From Balneolaceae bacterium (lineage in GTDB: Bacteria; Bacteroidota; Rhodothermia; Balneolales; Balneolaceae): DNA of 64,000 nt. The stretch covers positions 83,932 to 147,931 of the forward strand of contig JAEPQH010000008.1 of the NCBI GenBank assembly GCA_017640605.1, written 5' to 3'. A program made the translations under genes and the position numbers. Below, one piece after another: positions 8,099-18,252 of the stretch. The notes beneath the pieces are model-generated. The model made no database searches. It was not told the origin of the DNA and saw only the letters and a list, made by a program, of their open reading frames with translations. Each line of letters begins with the position of its first letter. Within the stretch, counting starts at the first letter, position 1.

Positions 8099-11000
8099 AT
8101 GAGCAGTTCGGGAATAGATCACAGTACTATTGAATCAATCGTTGGTGATTTTCTGTTACACAGCACCCACTTTGGATGCCTGGTTGTAGACAGATCTGGC
8201 CGGATTGTGTTAGCCAACGACACCTTTTTTTCCATATTCCCGGTTTTAACTAAGGAGCAAACCGGGAAACCACTTCATGAAGTAGTGCATGAGCAGGAAA
8301 AGGATCGTGTTCAAGAAGCGGTAGAGTATTTATTTGAACATGGCAAACTCTCTCAAACGGAATGGAGACTGTTATCACTAAAGGATGAATTTCTGTATGT
8401 AGATATTGAAGCGAGTCTCTTTGAATCTAACGGGCAAGAATTTGCATTGGGAATTTTTATTGATCGAACTAGTAAGAAAAGCTTAGAAGCCGATATAAAG
8501 GAGCAATCTGAATCCCTGCAAAGTGTTAACGAACAGTACGAATTGGCGATTAAAACTGCCCAATTAGGAATTTGGGTGTATGATATTCAGGCAGACGAAC
8601 TCATCTGGAATCCTGAAATCATGAAGATGTATGGGGTTGAAGATGAAAATGCAGCAATTGGCATTGAAGATTGGCGGGAATTTATTCACGAAGAAGATCT
8701 TAAGGCTACCGACAATGAATTAGCCAAAGCTTATGCCGGTGAGACTGTTTTTAATGTTCGATTTAGAATTAATGCAGGCGATGGTACTACGAAGCATATT
8801 TCGGCATCGGCGGCACCGGTTTTTAATGCTGATGGCGAAGTAGTAAAAATTCATGGTGTAAACTATGACATCACCGATCTGATTGAAGCCGAATTTGAAA
8901 TTACCGAACGGGAGCAGTTATTAAGAAATATTACCAATCAGTTTCCTGGTTTTGTAGTACGATCTCAGGTAGACAAAGATGGAAAGGAAGAGCTACAATA
9001 CTTAAGCGATGGAATACGTGATATTTTAGGGATTGATCCGGAGCATGCTAAAAGTAACTTCAATGTTCTATGGGATAGTGTTTGTGAGGATGATCTGCCT
9101 CGGCTTAAAAAAGAAATGGCTGAAGCTATTGAGAAATCGGAATCGCTTACCACAGAAATTTGTGCACTCAACAATGTAGGCAGGAAACGTTATTTACGGA
9201 TTTTTGCTACCCCACAGACTGATGAAAATGGCACTATTACATGGGATACTTTAGGAATTGACATCACCGATCAAAAAATAAAAGACAGAGCCATTTATGA
9301 AAGTCAACGAATGCTCGATCGACTTACAAATCAAGTTCCGGGCATGGTTTATATTTACGAGCTTCTTCCCGATGGCACCGATCGTTTCGAGTATTTAAGT
9401 AAAGGCATTGAATCACTTTTTGGGATTGATAAAAATGAAGCCCTCAAAAATTCCCAATTGATATGGAATCAGATTCACCCTGACGATGTACCTAAATTGA
9501 GTGATTCTGTTCTGGAATCTGCCAACGAACTGAAACCATGGGTTTCTACATTTAGGATTTTTGATACTGATGGTAATGTAAAACACATTCAAGGAACGGG
9601 TACACCAACTAAATTGAAAAACGGAACCATTAAGTGGTATTCAATTGGCTTGGATATTTCCGAACAGGTTAAGCAACAAGAGAAAATTCTTGAGAACAAA
9701 AAACACCTTAGTGTCATCTCCGACAATTTCCCTGGCGTGATATATACCTATGTTCGTCACCCCGACGGAACGGACGAAATCACCTATTTAAGCAAAGGAA
9801 TCGAACACATCCATGGTGTTAAAACCGAAGATGCTTTAAACGATATAAGTAAGGTTTGGGAGTTAATGCACCCCGATGATGTGGAAGATTTTATGAACTC
9901 GATTCTGGAATCCTCAAAAAACAATACGCCTTGGGAAACCCAATTCCGTAGTAGAGTAAAAGACGGTTCTTACCGATATTTTCAAGGATTTGGGAAGCCC
10001 ACCGAACTATCGAATGGCTCGGTATTATGGAGTAGTATTTCCTTTGATATTCACGATCAGGTAGTTGCCCGTATACAATTAAACGAGCAGAAAGAACAAC
10101 TTCAAAGCATAACTGATCAGATAAGCGGCGTGGTACTAAAATACCAATACTTGCCGGATGGTTCTGATCGAATAACGTACATCAGTAAGCGGGTTAAGGA
10201 ATATTGGGGAGTTGAAGCGGAAGAGGTAATCGAAGACATAAATGTTGGATGGGCACGGGTAGTTCCAGAAGATATTGAGCCGATTCGGGAAAGTATTTAT
10301 GAATCCGTTCAGGATTTATCCGTATGGAATAATCTGATGCGATTTATTTCAAAAACCGGCGAAATAAAATATTTACAAGGGGTTGGAACACCCAAAAAAC
10401 TTGAGAATGGCATTGTTGAATTCGACGTAGTATTCATCGATATCACCGATGAATATTTAGCAAGAAAAGACCTGGAAACGAAACAACACCAACTGGAAGT
10501 GATTGGTGAACAGCTACCCGGCGTTGTATTTACCTACTTCAGAAAACCTGATGGAACAGATGGTTTCTCAAACATTAGTGATGGATTTGAAGAGGTGTAT
10601 GGGTTCGATAAAGACAAAGCGTTATCAAATCCGCAGCATATTTGGGATCGCATCCACCCAGAAGATTTACCAAAATTAATCGATAAGATTATCGAATCAG
10701 CTCATAAACTCACAAAGTTTGATATTCAATTCAGAATCATTCATCCTGACGGAACTTTGAAGTATGTACATGGTTTTGCTGCCCCAACCAAAGGAGATAA
10801 CGAAACCATAATCTGGAATGTGATAAATCTGGATATTACCGACCGCAAACAAGCCGAAACCGAAATCGTTGAAAAGCAAAATCAATTACAAGGAATAACC
10901 AATCAAATTCCAGGTGTGGTGCTACGCTATCAGTTGTATCCCGACCAATCAGAGGAACTACTTTATATTTCAGATAGAGTAGTAGAAGTATTTGGTGTAA

Positions 11001-12277
11001 CAAAAGAGCAGGCTTACGAAGATATACAAACTATTTGGGATGTAATTGTACCAGAAGATGTAGAATTAGTTAAAAAATCTATTGCTGATTCGGCAGAAAA
11101 TCTAACCAAATGGAATCACGTGTATCGATACAAAACACCAGACGGTTCTATTGGATACTTACAAGGCTTTGCTACTCCAACTAAACAACCTGACGGCTCT
11201 GTAATTTGGGATAGCGTAATTATGGATAGCACCCAACGTGTTATGGCTGAAATGGATGCCGTTAGATCCAGCGAAAAATTGCGTTCGTTTATTAAAGCAT
11301 CTCCACTGGCTATCTATCAGATAAATGCGGATGGAATCGTTACTGATTTCTGGAATCCGGCGGCAGAAAATATTTTTGGCTGGCTTCGAAAAGACGTGAT
11401 TGGTAAAGAACTTCCACAAGTAGATATGGAAAATGATTCTGAGTTTGCTTCCATCATTAAATCCATCGAAAAAGAACACTCGCCGCGACAGCTTATCGTA
11501 AAACGAAACAATAAATTTGGCGAAGAACTTACTCTTGAGGTAACCGTAGGACCGTTTTTTAATGAATATGGTGAACTAACCGATTTACTAATTATTGCAA
11601 ACGATATCACCGAGCTGCAAGAATATCGAAAAACCTTAGAGGCAGCATTAAAAGAAAAAGACATTTTGTTGCAGGAAATTCACCATCGTGTTAAAAATAA
11701 TCTGGCTATTGTAAGTGGGTTACTGGAACTGCAAGCCATGCGCAACGACACCGATCATGACATTAGCATGATTATAGAAGCTCGTAATCGTATCCACTCT
11801 ATAGCAATGGTGCACGAACAGCTTTATCAGGATATGGATTTCAGCCATATTGATCCGCGCGAATACTATCGTAAACTGCTTAAAAAATTACAGGCTAACA
11901 CAATTTCCGATCCCCGTGATATCGAGTATGATTTAAAATTCGATATCGACCGAATCAACATAAATCGCGCAGTTCCGCTTGGACTTTTAATTAACGAGCT
12001 TTTCACAAATTCCATCAAACATGCATTTAAGGATGGCACCGGTAAACTAACCCTGCATTTTACCCAAACCGACGATCGAATCAATGTTTACTACGAGGAT
12101 GATGGCCCCGGATTTGTGATCGATGAGATTAAACATAAAAACACCATCGGGTGGCAGTTGATCGAAACTCTACTTGTTCAACTAGATTCGGATTATACGA
12201 TGGATACGAATGGGCGTTTTATGCTTGATTTTGTGTTTACAGAAGCATTGCATGGCTCGCAGGCACATTTCCATTAG
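8099..12277 (+). CDS. Soluble multi-PAS sensor histidine kinase (nine PAS, HisKA_2 type)
   Basis: 1392 residues, no membrane segment. I count nine PAS domains: PAS1 ~15-125, PAS2 ~145-265, then six homologous units whose 'ITNQ.PG' starts lie at about bases 8930, 9323, 9717, 10107, 10501 and 10894 (a regular step of 390-394 bases, ~131 residues), and a ninth at ~1060-1170 ('LAIYQINADGIVTDFWNPAAENIFGW'). The transmitter is HisKA_2 (LLQEIHHRVKNNLAIVSGLLELQ, His near residue 1194) with an HATPase domain ~1290-1385 (N-box 'LLINELFTNSIKHAF', 'DDGPGF'). This kinase class usually passes phosphate to stand-alone receivers. No regulator is fused. It converges with an OmpR-type regulator 5 bp away, which belongs to another kinase. 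Confidence 0.93.
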   Translation: MSSSGIDHSTIESIVGDFLLHSTHFGCLVVDRSGRIVLANDTFFSIFPVLTKEQTGKPLHEVVHEQEKDRVQEAVEYLFEHGKLSQTEWRLLSLKDEFLYVDIEASLFESNGQEFALGIFIDRTSKKSLEADIKEQSESLQSVNEQYELAIKTAQLGIWVYDIQADELIWNPEIMKMYGVEDENAAIGIEDWREFIHEEDLKATDNELAKAYAGETVFNVRFRINAGDGTTKHISASAAPVFNADGEVVKIHGVNYDITDLIEAEFEITEREQLLRNITNQFPGFVVRSQVDKDGKEELQYLSDGIRDILGIDPEHAKSNFNVLWDSVCEDDLPRLKKEMAEAIEKSESLTTEICALNNVGRKRYLRIFATPQTDENGTITWDTLGIDITDQKIKDRAIYESQRMLDRLTNQVPGMVYIYELLPDGTDRFEYLSKGIESLFGIDKNEALKNSQLIWNQIHPDDVPKLSDSVLESANELKPWVSTFRIFDTDGNVKHIQGTGTPTKLKNGTIKWYSIGLDISEQVKQQEKILENKKHLSVISDNFPGVIYTYVRHPDGTDEITYLSKGIEHIHGVKTEDALNDISKVWELMHPDDVEDFMNSILESSKNNTPWETQFRSRVKDGSYRYFQGFGKPTELSNGSVLWSSISFDIHDQVVARIQLNEQKEQLQSITDQISGVVLKYQYLPDGSDRITYISKRVKEYWGVEAEEVIEDINVGWARVVPEDIEPIRESIYESVQDLSVWNNLMRFISKTGEIKYLQGVGTPKKLENGIVEFDVVFIDITDEYLARKDLETKQHQLEVIGEQLPGVVFTYFRKPDGTDGFSNISDGFEEVYGFDKDKALSNPQHIWDRIHPEDLPKLIDKIIESAHKLTKFDIQFRIIHPDGTLKYVHGFAAPTKGDNETIIWNVINLDITDRKQAETEIVEKQNQLQGITNQIPGVVLRYQLYPDQSEELLYISDRVVEVFGVTKEQAYEDIQTIWDVIVPEDVELVKKSIADSAENLTKWNHVYRYKTPDGSIGYLQGFATPTKQPDGSVIWDSVIMDSTQRVMAEMDAVRSSEKLRSFIKASPLAIYQINADGIVTDFWNPAAENIFGWLRKDVIGKELPQVDMENDSEFASIIKSIEKEHSPRQLIVKRNNKFGEELTLEVTVGPFFNEYGELTDLLIIANDITELQEYRKTLEAALKEKDILLQEIHHRVKNNLAIVSGLLELQAMRNDTDHDISMIIEARNRIHSIAMVHEQLYQDMDFSHIDPREYYRKLLKKLQANTISDPRDIEYDLKFDIDRININRAVPLGLLINELFTNSIKHAFKDGTGKLTLHFTQTDDRINVYYEDDGPGFVIDEIKHKNTIGWQLIETLLVQLDSDYTMDTNGRFMLDFVFTEALHGSQAHFH

Positions 12278-12282
12278 TGTGC

Positions 12283-12981
12283 CTAATCGCTAACAAATTT
12301 ATAGCCAAATCCATGTACGGTTACAATATGTTTAGGGAAACGATTATCCGATTCCAGTTTTTGCCGTAACCAGGCAATGTGCACATCCACAGTGCGGGTA
12401 GAAGGCAAGGCATCATAGCCCCACACTTCGTTCAATAATTGATCACGGCTCAGAATCATATCGGCATGTTCTACCAAAAATCGTAGTAACTGAAATTCTT
12501 TTGCCGATAACATAAGTTCCTCTCCGTTCTTCAAAACCCTCATCCTTTTAAAATCGATTTCAACATCCGAAAAAGAAAACGTATCGGGTTTTTGGTGAGC
12601 TTCGATTGCCTTTCGTTTTCGAAGTTGTACTTCAATTCGAGCCAGTAACTCCATCATATCAAAGGGTTTCTGCATGTAATCGTCAGCTCCCAGCTTTAAA
12701 CCCAGTACTTTATCTATTACTTGTCCTTTTGCCGTTAGCATGATGATAGGCGTCTGAACATTCTGCTGCCTCAAATCTTTACAAATATCCAGTCCATCTT
12801 TCTTGGGAAGCATCAAATCCAAAATGATTACATCATAATCTCCATTCAAAGCTTTTTCGAAGCCAAGAGCTCCATCAGAGGCACTATCAACGGTATATCG
12901 CTCTTCGATAAGGCGATCCTGAATAGTCATGATCAACCCTTGTTCATCTTCAACCAGTAAAATTTTTCCTTTGCTTTCCAT
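12283..12981 (-). CDS. OmpR/PhoB-family response regulator
   Basis: 232 residues. The receiver domain (1-120) has acidic pocket Glu11/Asp12, phospho-acceptor Asp55 (VIILDLMLPK) and the conserved Lys in 'ADDYMQKPFD'. The C-terminal winged helix (~135-230) ends with the usual 'TVDVHIAWLRQKLE...IVTVHGFGYKF'. It lies 13 bp downstream of the histidine kinase gene on the same strand, so the two form one operon and most likely a cognate pair. Target genes are not evident; the divergent PDZ/NEW3 operon at 15039 is a candidate by position only. Confidence 0.95.
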   Translation of the reverse strand: MESKGKILLVEDEQGLIMTIQDRLIEERYTVDSASDGALGFEKALNGDYDVIILDLMLPKKDGLDICKDLRQQNVQTPIIMLTAKGQVIDKVLGLKLGADDYMQKPFDMMELLARIEVQLRKRKAIEAHQKPDTFSFSDVEIDFKRMRVLKNGEELMLSAKEFQLLRFLVEHADMILSRDQLLNEVWGYDALPSTRTVDVHIAWLRQKLESDNRFPKHIVTVHGFGYKFVSD

Positions 12982-12994
12982 ACGCTGTATTCGG

Positions 12995-14902
12995 CTAACT
13001 TACCGGGATAATTAGGGTGAACGTACTTCCAACTCCGGGCGAACTTTTAACGGTTATTGTTCCATTATGTGCCTTTGCCACCCGTTCTACTAAACTCAGC
13101 CCAATGCCATTTCCTTTTATCTGCTCAGAAACAACGTGTTCGGCTCTGTAAAAAGGTTGGAATATTTTTTTCTGTTCTTCTTCAGAAATACCGATCCCCT
13201 CATCTTTGATTTGCATCCGCAACCCCAATTCAGATTTATACGTTACTTCATCAACTCTGAAAATAACCCGACTTCCGGCATCACTAAATTTAATGGCATT
13301 ACGAATAAGATTAGTCAATGCTAAAAAAATGGCATCTCTATCTGCCCTGAAAGTTGGCAACTTTGAAATGTTTGAATACTGAATTTCAATATTTTTTTGT
13401 TCAGCCATAGATTCCATTTCTCTCAAAACATCCTGCATTAAAGGATCGATGGCTACATCTGTAATACTGTATATTCGTTTACCGGATTGAATACCAGAGA
13501 ATTCCATAATCTGATCTACCATTTCGCTAAGCCGTTTACTTTCGGCAAGCATTAAGTTGGCATACTCCTTTTTTCGATCTTCATTTTGAACCACTCCCTC
13601 ACTAAGGTTTTCAGCAGCAGATCGGATTACAGTGATGGGTGTCCTTAGTTCGTGAGAAACGCCTGCCACAAATAACATTTGTTGCTCGGCAAGTTCGCGA
13701 GATCGTTGTGCAAATATTAAAATCATACAGCCACTAATCCCTAAAACAAGTAAGATTCCGAAGCTAATAGTGAGATTTCTGTTTCTGGTTTTGGAAACAA
13801 ATTCATCTAACGATCCGGCTTTAAATGATAACCATAGTTGCCATGCAGAGGGCGATAAATTCCCAACAAAAGCAGTAGTTATGCTGGTATCATGAGTACT
13901 TGATTCAACATTAAGTGATTGCAGTTGAGTGGTAGCATCTACATCAATATTCGAGTTTAGTTGTTCCTGCTCTTCTTCCACATTCTCAGAAGATCGCTCT
14001 CTTGTAATTATGCGTTCGCTATGCGAGCTGAAAAAACTGAATACCACACTATCCCCTTCCATATCCACAGGATTCCGGTCGTTCTCTATCATCATCAAGC
14101 TGGAGAAGTTTAATCGATCCAGATTTTTAGAAAACTCTGGGTTTTCCTGCGCACCACCTATCGTAACATATCGACTTCCATTTTCAGTATTAACAATCGA
14201 AATTTGATATTGATCCTGATAGGAATCACCAAAGTAACGCGAAGCAATATCCGGAATTAGTTCGTTTTGAATAACCTCATCATTTAAACGAATGAGCACA
14301 AAGTCATCCAGTTGATCGATGCTTAAGCGAACCTCTAAATTTTGAGATTGATCACTTCGATTTAACGTAACAAAATCCAGCACTTGAACCGGGATTTTCA
14401 AAAAGCTTGGATCCCCAAGATCGGGAAGGCTCCGTAATGGTGTACTCCTTTCCTCCTTTACAGAATCAACATGATCTTCCAGCCAGGATTGAAGCGATGA
14501 GTCTGGGTTTATCTGCTCAAGTGAGTTGGTTTCAGAATTATAGCGGTTGATTTCAGAAACGTTTTCCCGGTTTTTAATCAAATAAATCTCACTGGTTAAT
14601 GCATAGGGTTGATTACTCGCATACCACGTATCACTGCTTTCTAATACATTAAGTTCTAGCTCTTCCGCTGAGTTATCATTATTGGTGACTTGTATTCGAA
14701 ATGCACGATGCAATCGAGAAAAAGACTCATTGAAATCGCTGATAAAATTCTCGGTGGAAGCCTCAACACTTTCTTCTAAGCGTTGGCGTTCGGCATCGCT
14801 TACACTGCCAAGCCAGTGATATTGTAGGATGGCAAGTGTCAATAATGCGCCTACCAGCACTACTAAAAAACTATATGTAAACCATCGGTTTTGCATGCCC
14901 AA
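12995..14902 (-). CDS. Membrane sensor histidine kinase (HisKA type)
   Basis: 635 residues. One helix at ~9-32, a long periplasmic sensor region (~33-375) that I do not recognise, a second helix at ~377-398, then HisKA with phospho-accepting His417 (VAGVSHELRTPITVIRSAAENL) and an HATPase domain ('LALTNLIRNAIKFS', 'IKDEGIGISEEEQKKIFQPFYRAE', 'GNGIGLSLVERVAKAH'). The periplasmic part has an acidic/Gln-rich stretch (~305-335). It is transcribed with the OmpR-type regulator and divergent from the PDZ-protein gene with 136 bp between. Confidence 0.94.
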   Translation of the reverse strand: MGMQNRWFTYSFLVVLVGALLTLAILQYHWLGSVSDAERQRLEESVEASTENFISDFNESFSRLHRAFRIQVTNNDNSAEELELNVLESSDTWYASNQPYALTSEIYLIKNRENVSEINRYNSETNSLEQINPDSSLQSWLEDHVDSVKEERSTPLRSLPDLGDPSFLKIPVQVLDFVTLNRSDQSQNLEVRLSIDQLDDFVLIRLNDEVIQNELIPDIASRYFGDSYQDQYQISIVNTENGSRYVTIGGAQENPEFSKNLDRLNFSSLMMIENDRNPVDMEGDSVVFSFFSSHSERIITRERSSENVEEEQEQLNSNIDVDATTQLQSLNVESSTHDTSITTAFVGNLSPSAWQLWLSFKAGSLDEFVSKTRNRNLTISFGILLVLGISGCMILIFAQRSRELAEQQMLFVAGVSHELRTPITVIRSAAENLSEGVVQNEDRKKEYANLMLAESKRLSEMVDQIMEFSGIQSGKRIYSITDVAIDPLMQDVLREMESMAEQKNIEIQYSNISKLPTFRADRDAIFLALTNLIRNAIKFSDAGSRVIFRVDEVTYKSELGLRMQIKDEGIGISEEEQKKIFQPFYRAEHVVSEQIKGNGIGLSLVERVAKAHNGTITVKSSPGVGSTFTLIIPVS

Positions 14903-15038
14903 AAGTAGGTGCTTTATGCACTAAGTGAAAAGATTTAGCATCGATTTAACATCCTTAACAAACATTTTGCGAGGCCTTAACAACTCGCATTAATGGCTTT
15001 CGAATATTGGCGCCGAACCAATAACTAAATCGAAATCT

Positions 15039-15770
15039 ATGAAATTCCTCCACCACATCCTGATTGTAACCATAGGGATATCACTTGCCCAACCGCTCCA
15101 TGCTCAGATGCAACGAACTATGACTTTCGATGCATCCACCAGTTTTATGCTAAGAGAGTTAAATGCAATGATCGTTCAAAACGAAGAGGGTTTGCACGTT
15201 GAAATGATTATGGGGCAACCTTCAGGAGATTCGAATCCTATAACAGATGAACTACAGCGCGGTGATTTAATTCTGATGATGAACGGCAAACGTGCTTCGG
15301 AGGTGTCGGTGCTTCGGGAAACATACGAGAAGCTAAACAAAGGGGATGAAGTTAAAATTGGTGTTCGTCGCGGGGAATCTCGCTTCATTGTACGAGCCAT
15401 TAAAGGAGACATCCCCGAAAATGTACCAGGACGGATGGTCCTCTCTATTGATACCGACGATGAAAACGCGCCTACTTTATTAGCAGAACTTGGTGTTTTG
15501 GTTTCTGATAATAATTCCGGTATTCAAATAATGTCGGTTCTTGAGCCAATGCTTCCAGAAGAACTCCAAGACCAAGAAATAGCGGATTTCAAGATTGTAT
15601 CCATTAATGAAAAAACATTTGAGCAAGCTCAAAGTGTGCAGGCATATTTGAATTCGCTGGACGTTGGGGCGGCCATCGAGCTTGAAATAGAAAAAAATGG
15701 CTTGGCTAAGACTTTTGAGTTAACAAAACAAGAATCTCGCGGCAATGTTCGCATGAACATCGACAATTGA
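15039..15770 (+). CDS. Secreted PDZ-domain protein
   Basis: 243 residues with a signal peptide (MKFLHHILIVTIGISLAQPLHA). Residues ~35-125 look like a PDZ fold ('GLHVEMIMGQPSG...LQRGDLILMMNGKRASEVSVLRETYEKLNKGDEVKIGVRRG'), and ~135-240 look like a second, weaker copy ('GIQIMSVLEPMLPEELQDQEIADFKIVSINEKTFEQAQSVQAYLNSL'). There is no protease domain, so it probably serves as a binding or scaffold protein at the cell envelope. Its stop codon lies 8 bp before the likely start of the NEW3 membrane protein, so the two are one operon leading into the ABC transporter genes. Confidence 0.8.
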   Translation: MKFLHHILIVTIGISLAQPLHAQMQRTMTFDASTSFMLRELNAMIVQNEEGLHVEMIMGQPSGDSNPITDELQRGDLILMMNGKRASEVSVLRETYEKLNKGDEVKIGVRRGESRFIVRAIKGDIPENVPGRMVLSIDTDDENAPTLLAELGVLVSDNNSGIQIMSVLEPMLPEELQDQEIADFKIVSINEKTFEQAQSVQAYLNSLDVGAAIELEIEKNGLAKTFELTKQESRGNVRMNIDN

Positions 15771-15778
15771 AAGCAAAC

Positions 15779-17275
15779 ATGAATAGACTATTCCACATTT
15801 CGCTATTTGCTCTGGCCTTTCTTGTACTTGTGCCGGATGCTTCCCAAGCTCAAAGCCCTTTTCCTAATGCAAGAGACGATTCTTATCCATTATTAGGATT
15901 AAAGAGAGCAAAGAGTACGTATGATCGCGCTTCCAATGAACTAGATCGAAAAAAAGAGTTATGGAAAAAAGAGCTGATCAGTGCCGAAGAATATGAAAAC
16001 GCCATAAATACCTATCAGGATGCTGAGGTAAATTATCAGCAGTCGCTTTTGGTGTTGCTGTTCGAACAGCAATTTGTGAGCATCAGAAAAGCGCTGAAAA
16101 CTCAAGACGACGACAATGTAAAACGCGTACTTGTCACGCTGGAAAACACCACTAGTGCTACCGAAGAGTTTTCTCAAATTGTGAATATGGAAGATCAGCT
16201 CTTTCGATCGCTGCAACCGGATGTGATTCACAATGTGTATGTATCGCTTAGCAATGATGATGGTGCTATCATCAGCTCGCCATATGAAATCAAAATTGAT
16301 CGCCTTAAAAGTGGCGAACCTGTTACGGTAGATTTTGATCTGCTTCAGGATCTCGATGAAGTAACGGTAAATATTATCTACGGAAATGGGGCCTCACGCA
16401 ATCCTAAAGTATTCCTCGAAAAAGATGCTTCTGCGAATAAAGTATTAATTCAATCGGAACGCTTTTCGCAGGAAGTAGAGCTAGGTAATTCTGCCACTTA
16501 TGGATTAGGATTAGAGTTGTTCAGCGGATTAGATGACACCTACAAACTTGAAGTAGTTAATCTACCCGCTTCCGTTACCCGATATTTTAACGAACAGGGT
16601 GAGCAAGGGCGCATCAGCCAAATAAAATTTACGGAATCAAAAAATACAATTCGGGCTAATTTACAAGTCTCCTTACCCGATCGGCCCACCGCCGATGTAC
16701 CTATGGATCAACCCATCGACTTTTATGTGATGGCTGTACCAGTTACAAAACTCGATAAATTTGCCAGTCATCAAGGAATGTGGACGGAAGAAGACATTCG
16801 AGCACTTGATGTAGGATTTGTACGACTGGAAATGATTCCACGAGGCGTGGGCAGGCTCGTAATCAAAGCGCCACAATTATATAACGAACTGGAATCAGAA
16901 GGTCCGGTTGAGTTCACTTTTGAAGTAGTGAATGAAGGTACGCGCCGACTAGACAATATTGAATTCGAAGTAAATGCTCCGTTTCAGTGGGAAAAACGCA
17001 TCGAACCCAATGTAATTCCCGAATTGGGAATTCGTGAAGAAATAACGGTTAGAATGTTTCTTTATCCACCCACGGACATCAGCGTTGGCCGATATGAAAC
17101 ACGACTTCGATCTACTTCATTGTCAGATAATCAACCCATTAACGCCGAAGATAAAACATTCACCGTTCAGGTTGCTGCACAAGCCAATGTTTTCGGCACC
17201 GCCTTTATCCTATTACTCATCATCGGGTTGGTAAGCGGCTTGGTAGTTTTTGGAATTAAGCTTTCAAGAAAGTGA
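15779..17275 (+). CDS. Membrane-anchored NEW3-domain protein (COG1470-like), ABC-2 partner
   Basis: Start chosen at ATG 15779 because it opens a signal peptide (MNRLFHISLFALAFLVLVPDASQAQ); an in-frame TTG at 15767 overlaps the PDZ gene stop and is less likely. About 498 residues: N-terminal coiled-coil (~40-100, 'ASNELDRKKELWKKELISAEEYENAINTYQDAE'), beta-rich middle, a NEW3/CARDB-like domain at ~370-465 ('GPVEFTFEVVNEGTRRLDNIEFEVNAP') and a C-terminal membrane helix (~470-495). Proteins of this layout are often encoded next to DUF3526 ABC-2 transporters, as here, and may receive or deliver the transported substrate outside the membrane (inference). Confidence 0.8.
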   Translation: MNRLFHISLFALAFLVLVPDASQAQSPFPNARDDSYPLLGLKRAKSTYDRASNELDRKKELWKKELISAEEYENAINTYQDAEVNYQQSLLVLLFEQQFVSIRKALKTQDDDNVKRVLVTLENTTSATEEFSQIVNMEDQLFRSLQPDVIHNVYVSLSNDDGAIISSPYEIKIDRLKSGEPVTVDFDLLQDLDEVTVNIIYGNGASRNPKVFLEKDASANKVLIQSERFSQEVELGNSATYGLGLELFSGLDDTYKLEVVNLPASVTRYFNEQGEQGRISQIKFTESKNTIRANLQVSLPDRPTADVPMDQPIDFYVMAVPVTKLDKFASHQGMWTEEDIRALDVGFVRLEMIPRGVGRLVIKAPQLYNELESEGPVEFTFEVVNEGTRRLDNIEFEVNAPFQWEKRIEPNVIPELGIREEITVRMFLYPPTDISVGRYETRLRSTSLSDNQPINAEDKTFTVQVAAQANVFGTAFILLLIIGLVSGLVVFGIKLSRK

Positions 17276-17408
17276 TGTGAGACTAAAATATGACCAACAA
17301 AATTTCATTGCTCGATTTGAAAAAAATGAACATCGGAAACCCACTTAACAGGCTCGAATCGAAGAGAGCTTAAACCATTTTGAAATTGAAACCCAAAATC
17401 AACAAACC

Positions 17409-18194
17409 ATGCAAAACTCAACCATACAAGCAGCTCCATTACTCGAAGCAGTAGAACTCACAAAAGTGTACGAAGATGGTGTTAAAGCACTCAACAACCT
17501 GAATCTTGTTGTGCGAGAAGGAGAAATCTACGCCATGCTGGGCGGAAATGGCGCCGGAAAAACTACAACCATCAATGCATTTTTGGATTTCATTCAACCC
17601 ACTTCAGGCAAAGCATTGATTAATGGTATTGATGCCAACGCGCTGCCATTAGAGGCAAAAAAACATGTGGCCTTTGTCTCCGAAAATGTGCAGTTATATC
17701 CAAATTTTACCGCTATGCAGAACCTCGATTTCTTTGTCCGATTGGGAGGTAAAAGTCACTATGAACGTTTGGATTATGAGCGTGCGCTTCACCGAGTAGG
17801 TTTACAATCGGAGGCTTTCGACAGAAAGTTGAAAGATTTCTCGAAAGGAATGCGGCAAAAATGCGGTATCGCTATTGCTATTCTGAAGGATGCACCAGCC
17901 ATCCTCCTCGACGAACCAACCTCAGGACTTGACCCTAAAGCTGGCAAAGAATTCACACGGTTGGTTGCAGAATTACGTGATGAAGGCAAGGCCATTTTGA
18001 TGAGTACGCACGATATCTTCCGAGCGAAAGAAATTGCGGATTACGTAGGCATCCTAAACAATGGAGAACTGGTTGCTGAAAAAACCAAAGCCGAACTGGA
18101 AGGAGTAAATCTGGAAGAATTGTACGTGGAATATATGGCCGGATATATGGATGAAGCACCCGTTTCGGGTTCACTGAGCAATAATCTCTCCTAA
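17409..18194 (+). CDS. ABC-2 type transporter ATP-binding protein
   Basis: 261 residues. Walker A GGNGAGKTT (45-53), signature KGMRQK (~138; a variant of LSGGQ, as is common in ABC-2 ATPases), Walker B 'AILLDEPTSGLDP' (~155-167) and the switch His in 'MSTHDIF'. It powers export by the two permeases that follow, 58 bp and 1.5 kb downstream. The 133 bp before it contain a 27-codon open frame at 17290 with no support as a gene. Confidence 0.94.
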   Translation: MQNSTIQAAPLLEAVELTKVYEDGVKALNNLNLVVREGEIYAMLGGNGAGKTTTINAFLDFIQPTSGKALINGIDANALPLEAKKHVAFVSENVQLYPNFTAMQNLDFFVRLGGKSHYERLDYERALHRVGLQSEAFDRKLKDFSKGMRQKCGIAIAILKDAPAILLDEPTSGLDPKAGKEFTRLVAELRDEGKAILMSTHDIFRAKEIADYVGILNNGELVAEKTKAELEGVNLEELYVEYMAGYMDEAPVSGSLSNNLS

Positions 18195-18252
18195 TTTTAA
18201 ACCCTTATTTGTGAAGGATTTAATCCTGAATAAATAATCAATCAACAAAATC

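Noticed and set aside
17290..17373. 27-codon open frame before the ABC ATPase gene
   Set aside because: Too short, with no ribosome binding site and no recognisable peptide; more likely the leader of the ABC genes.
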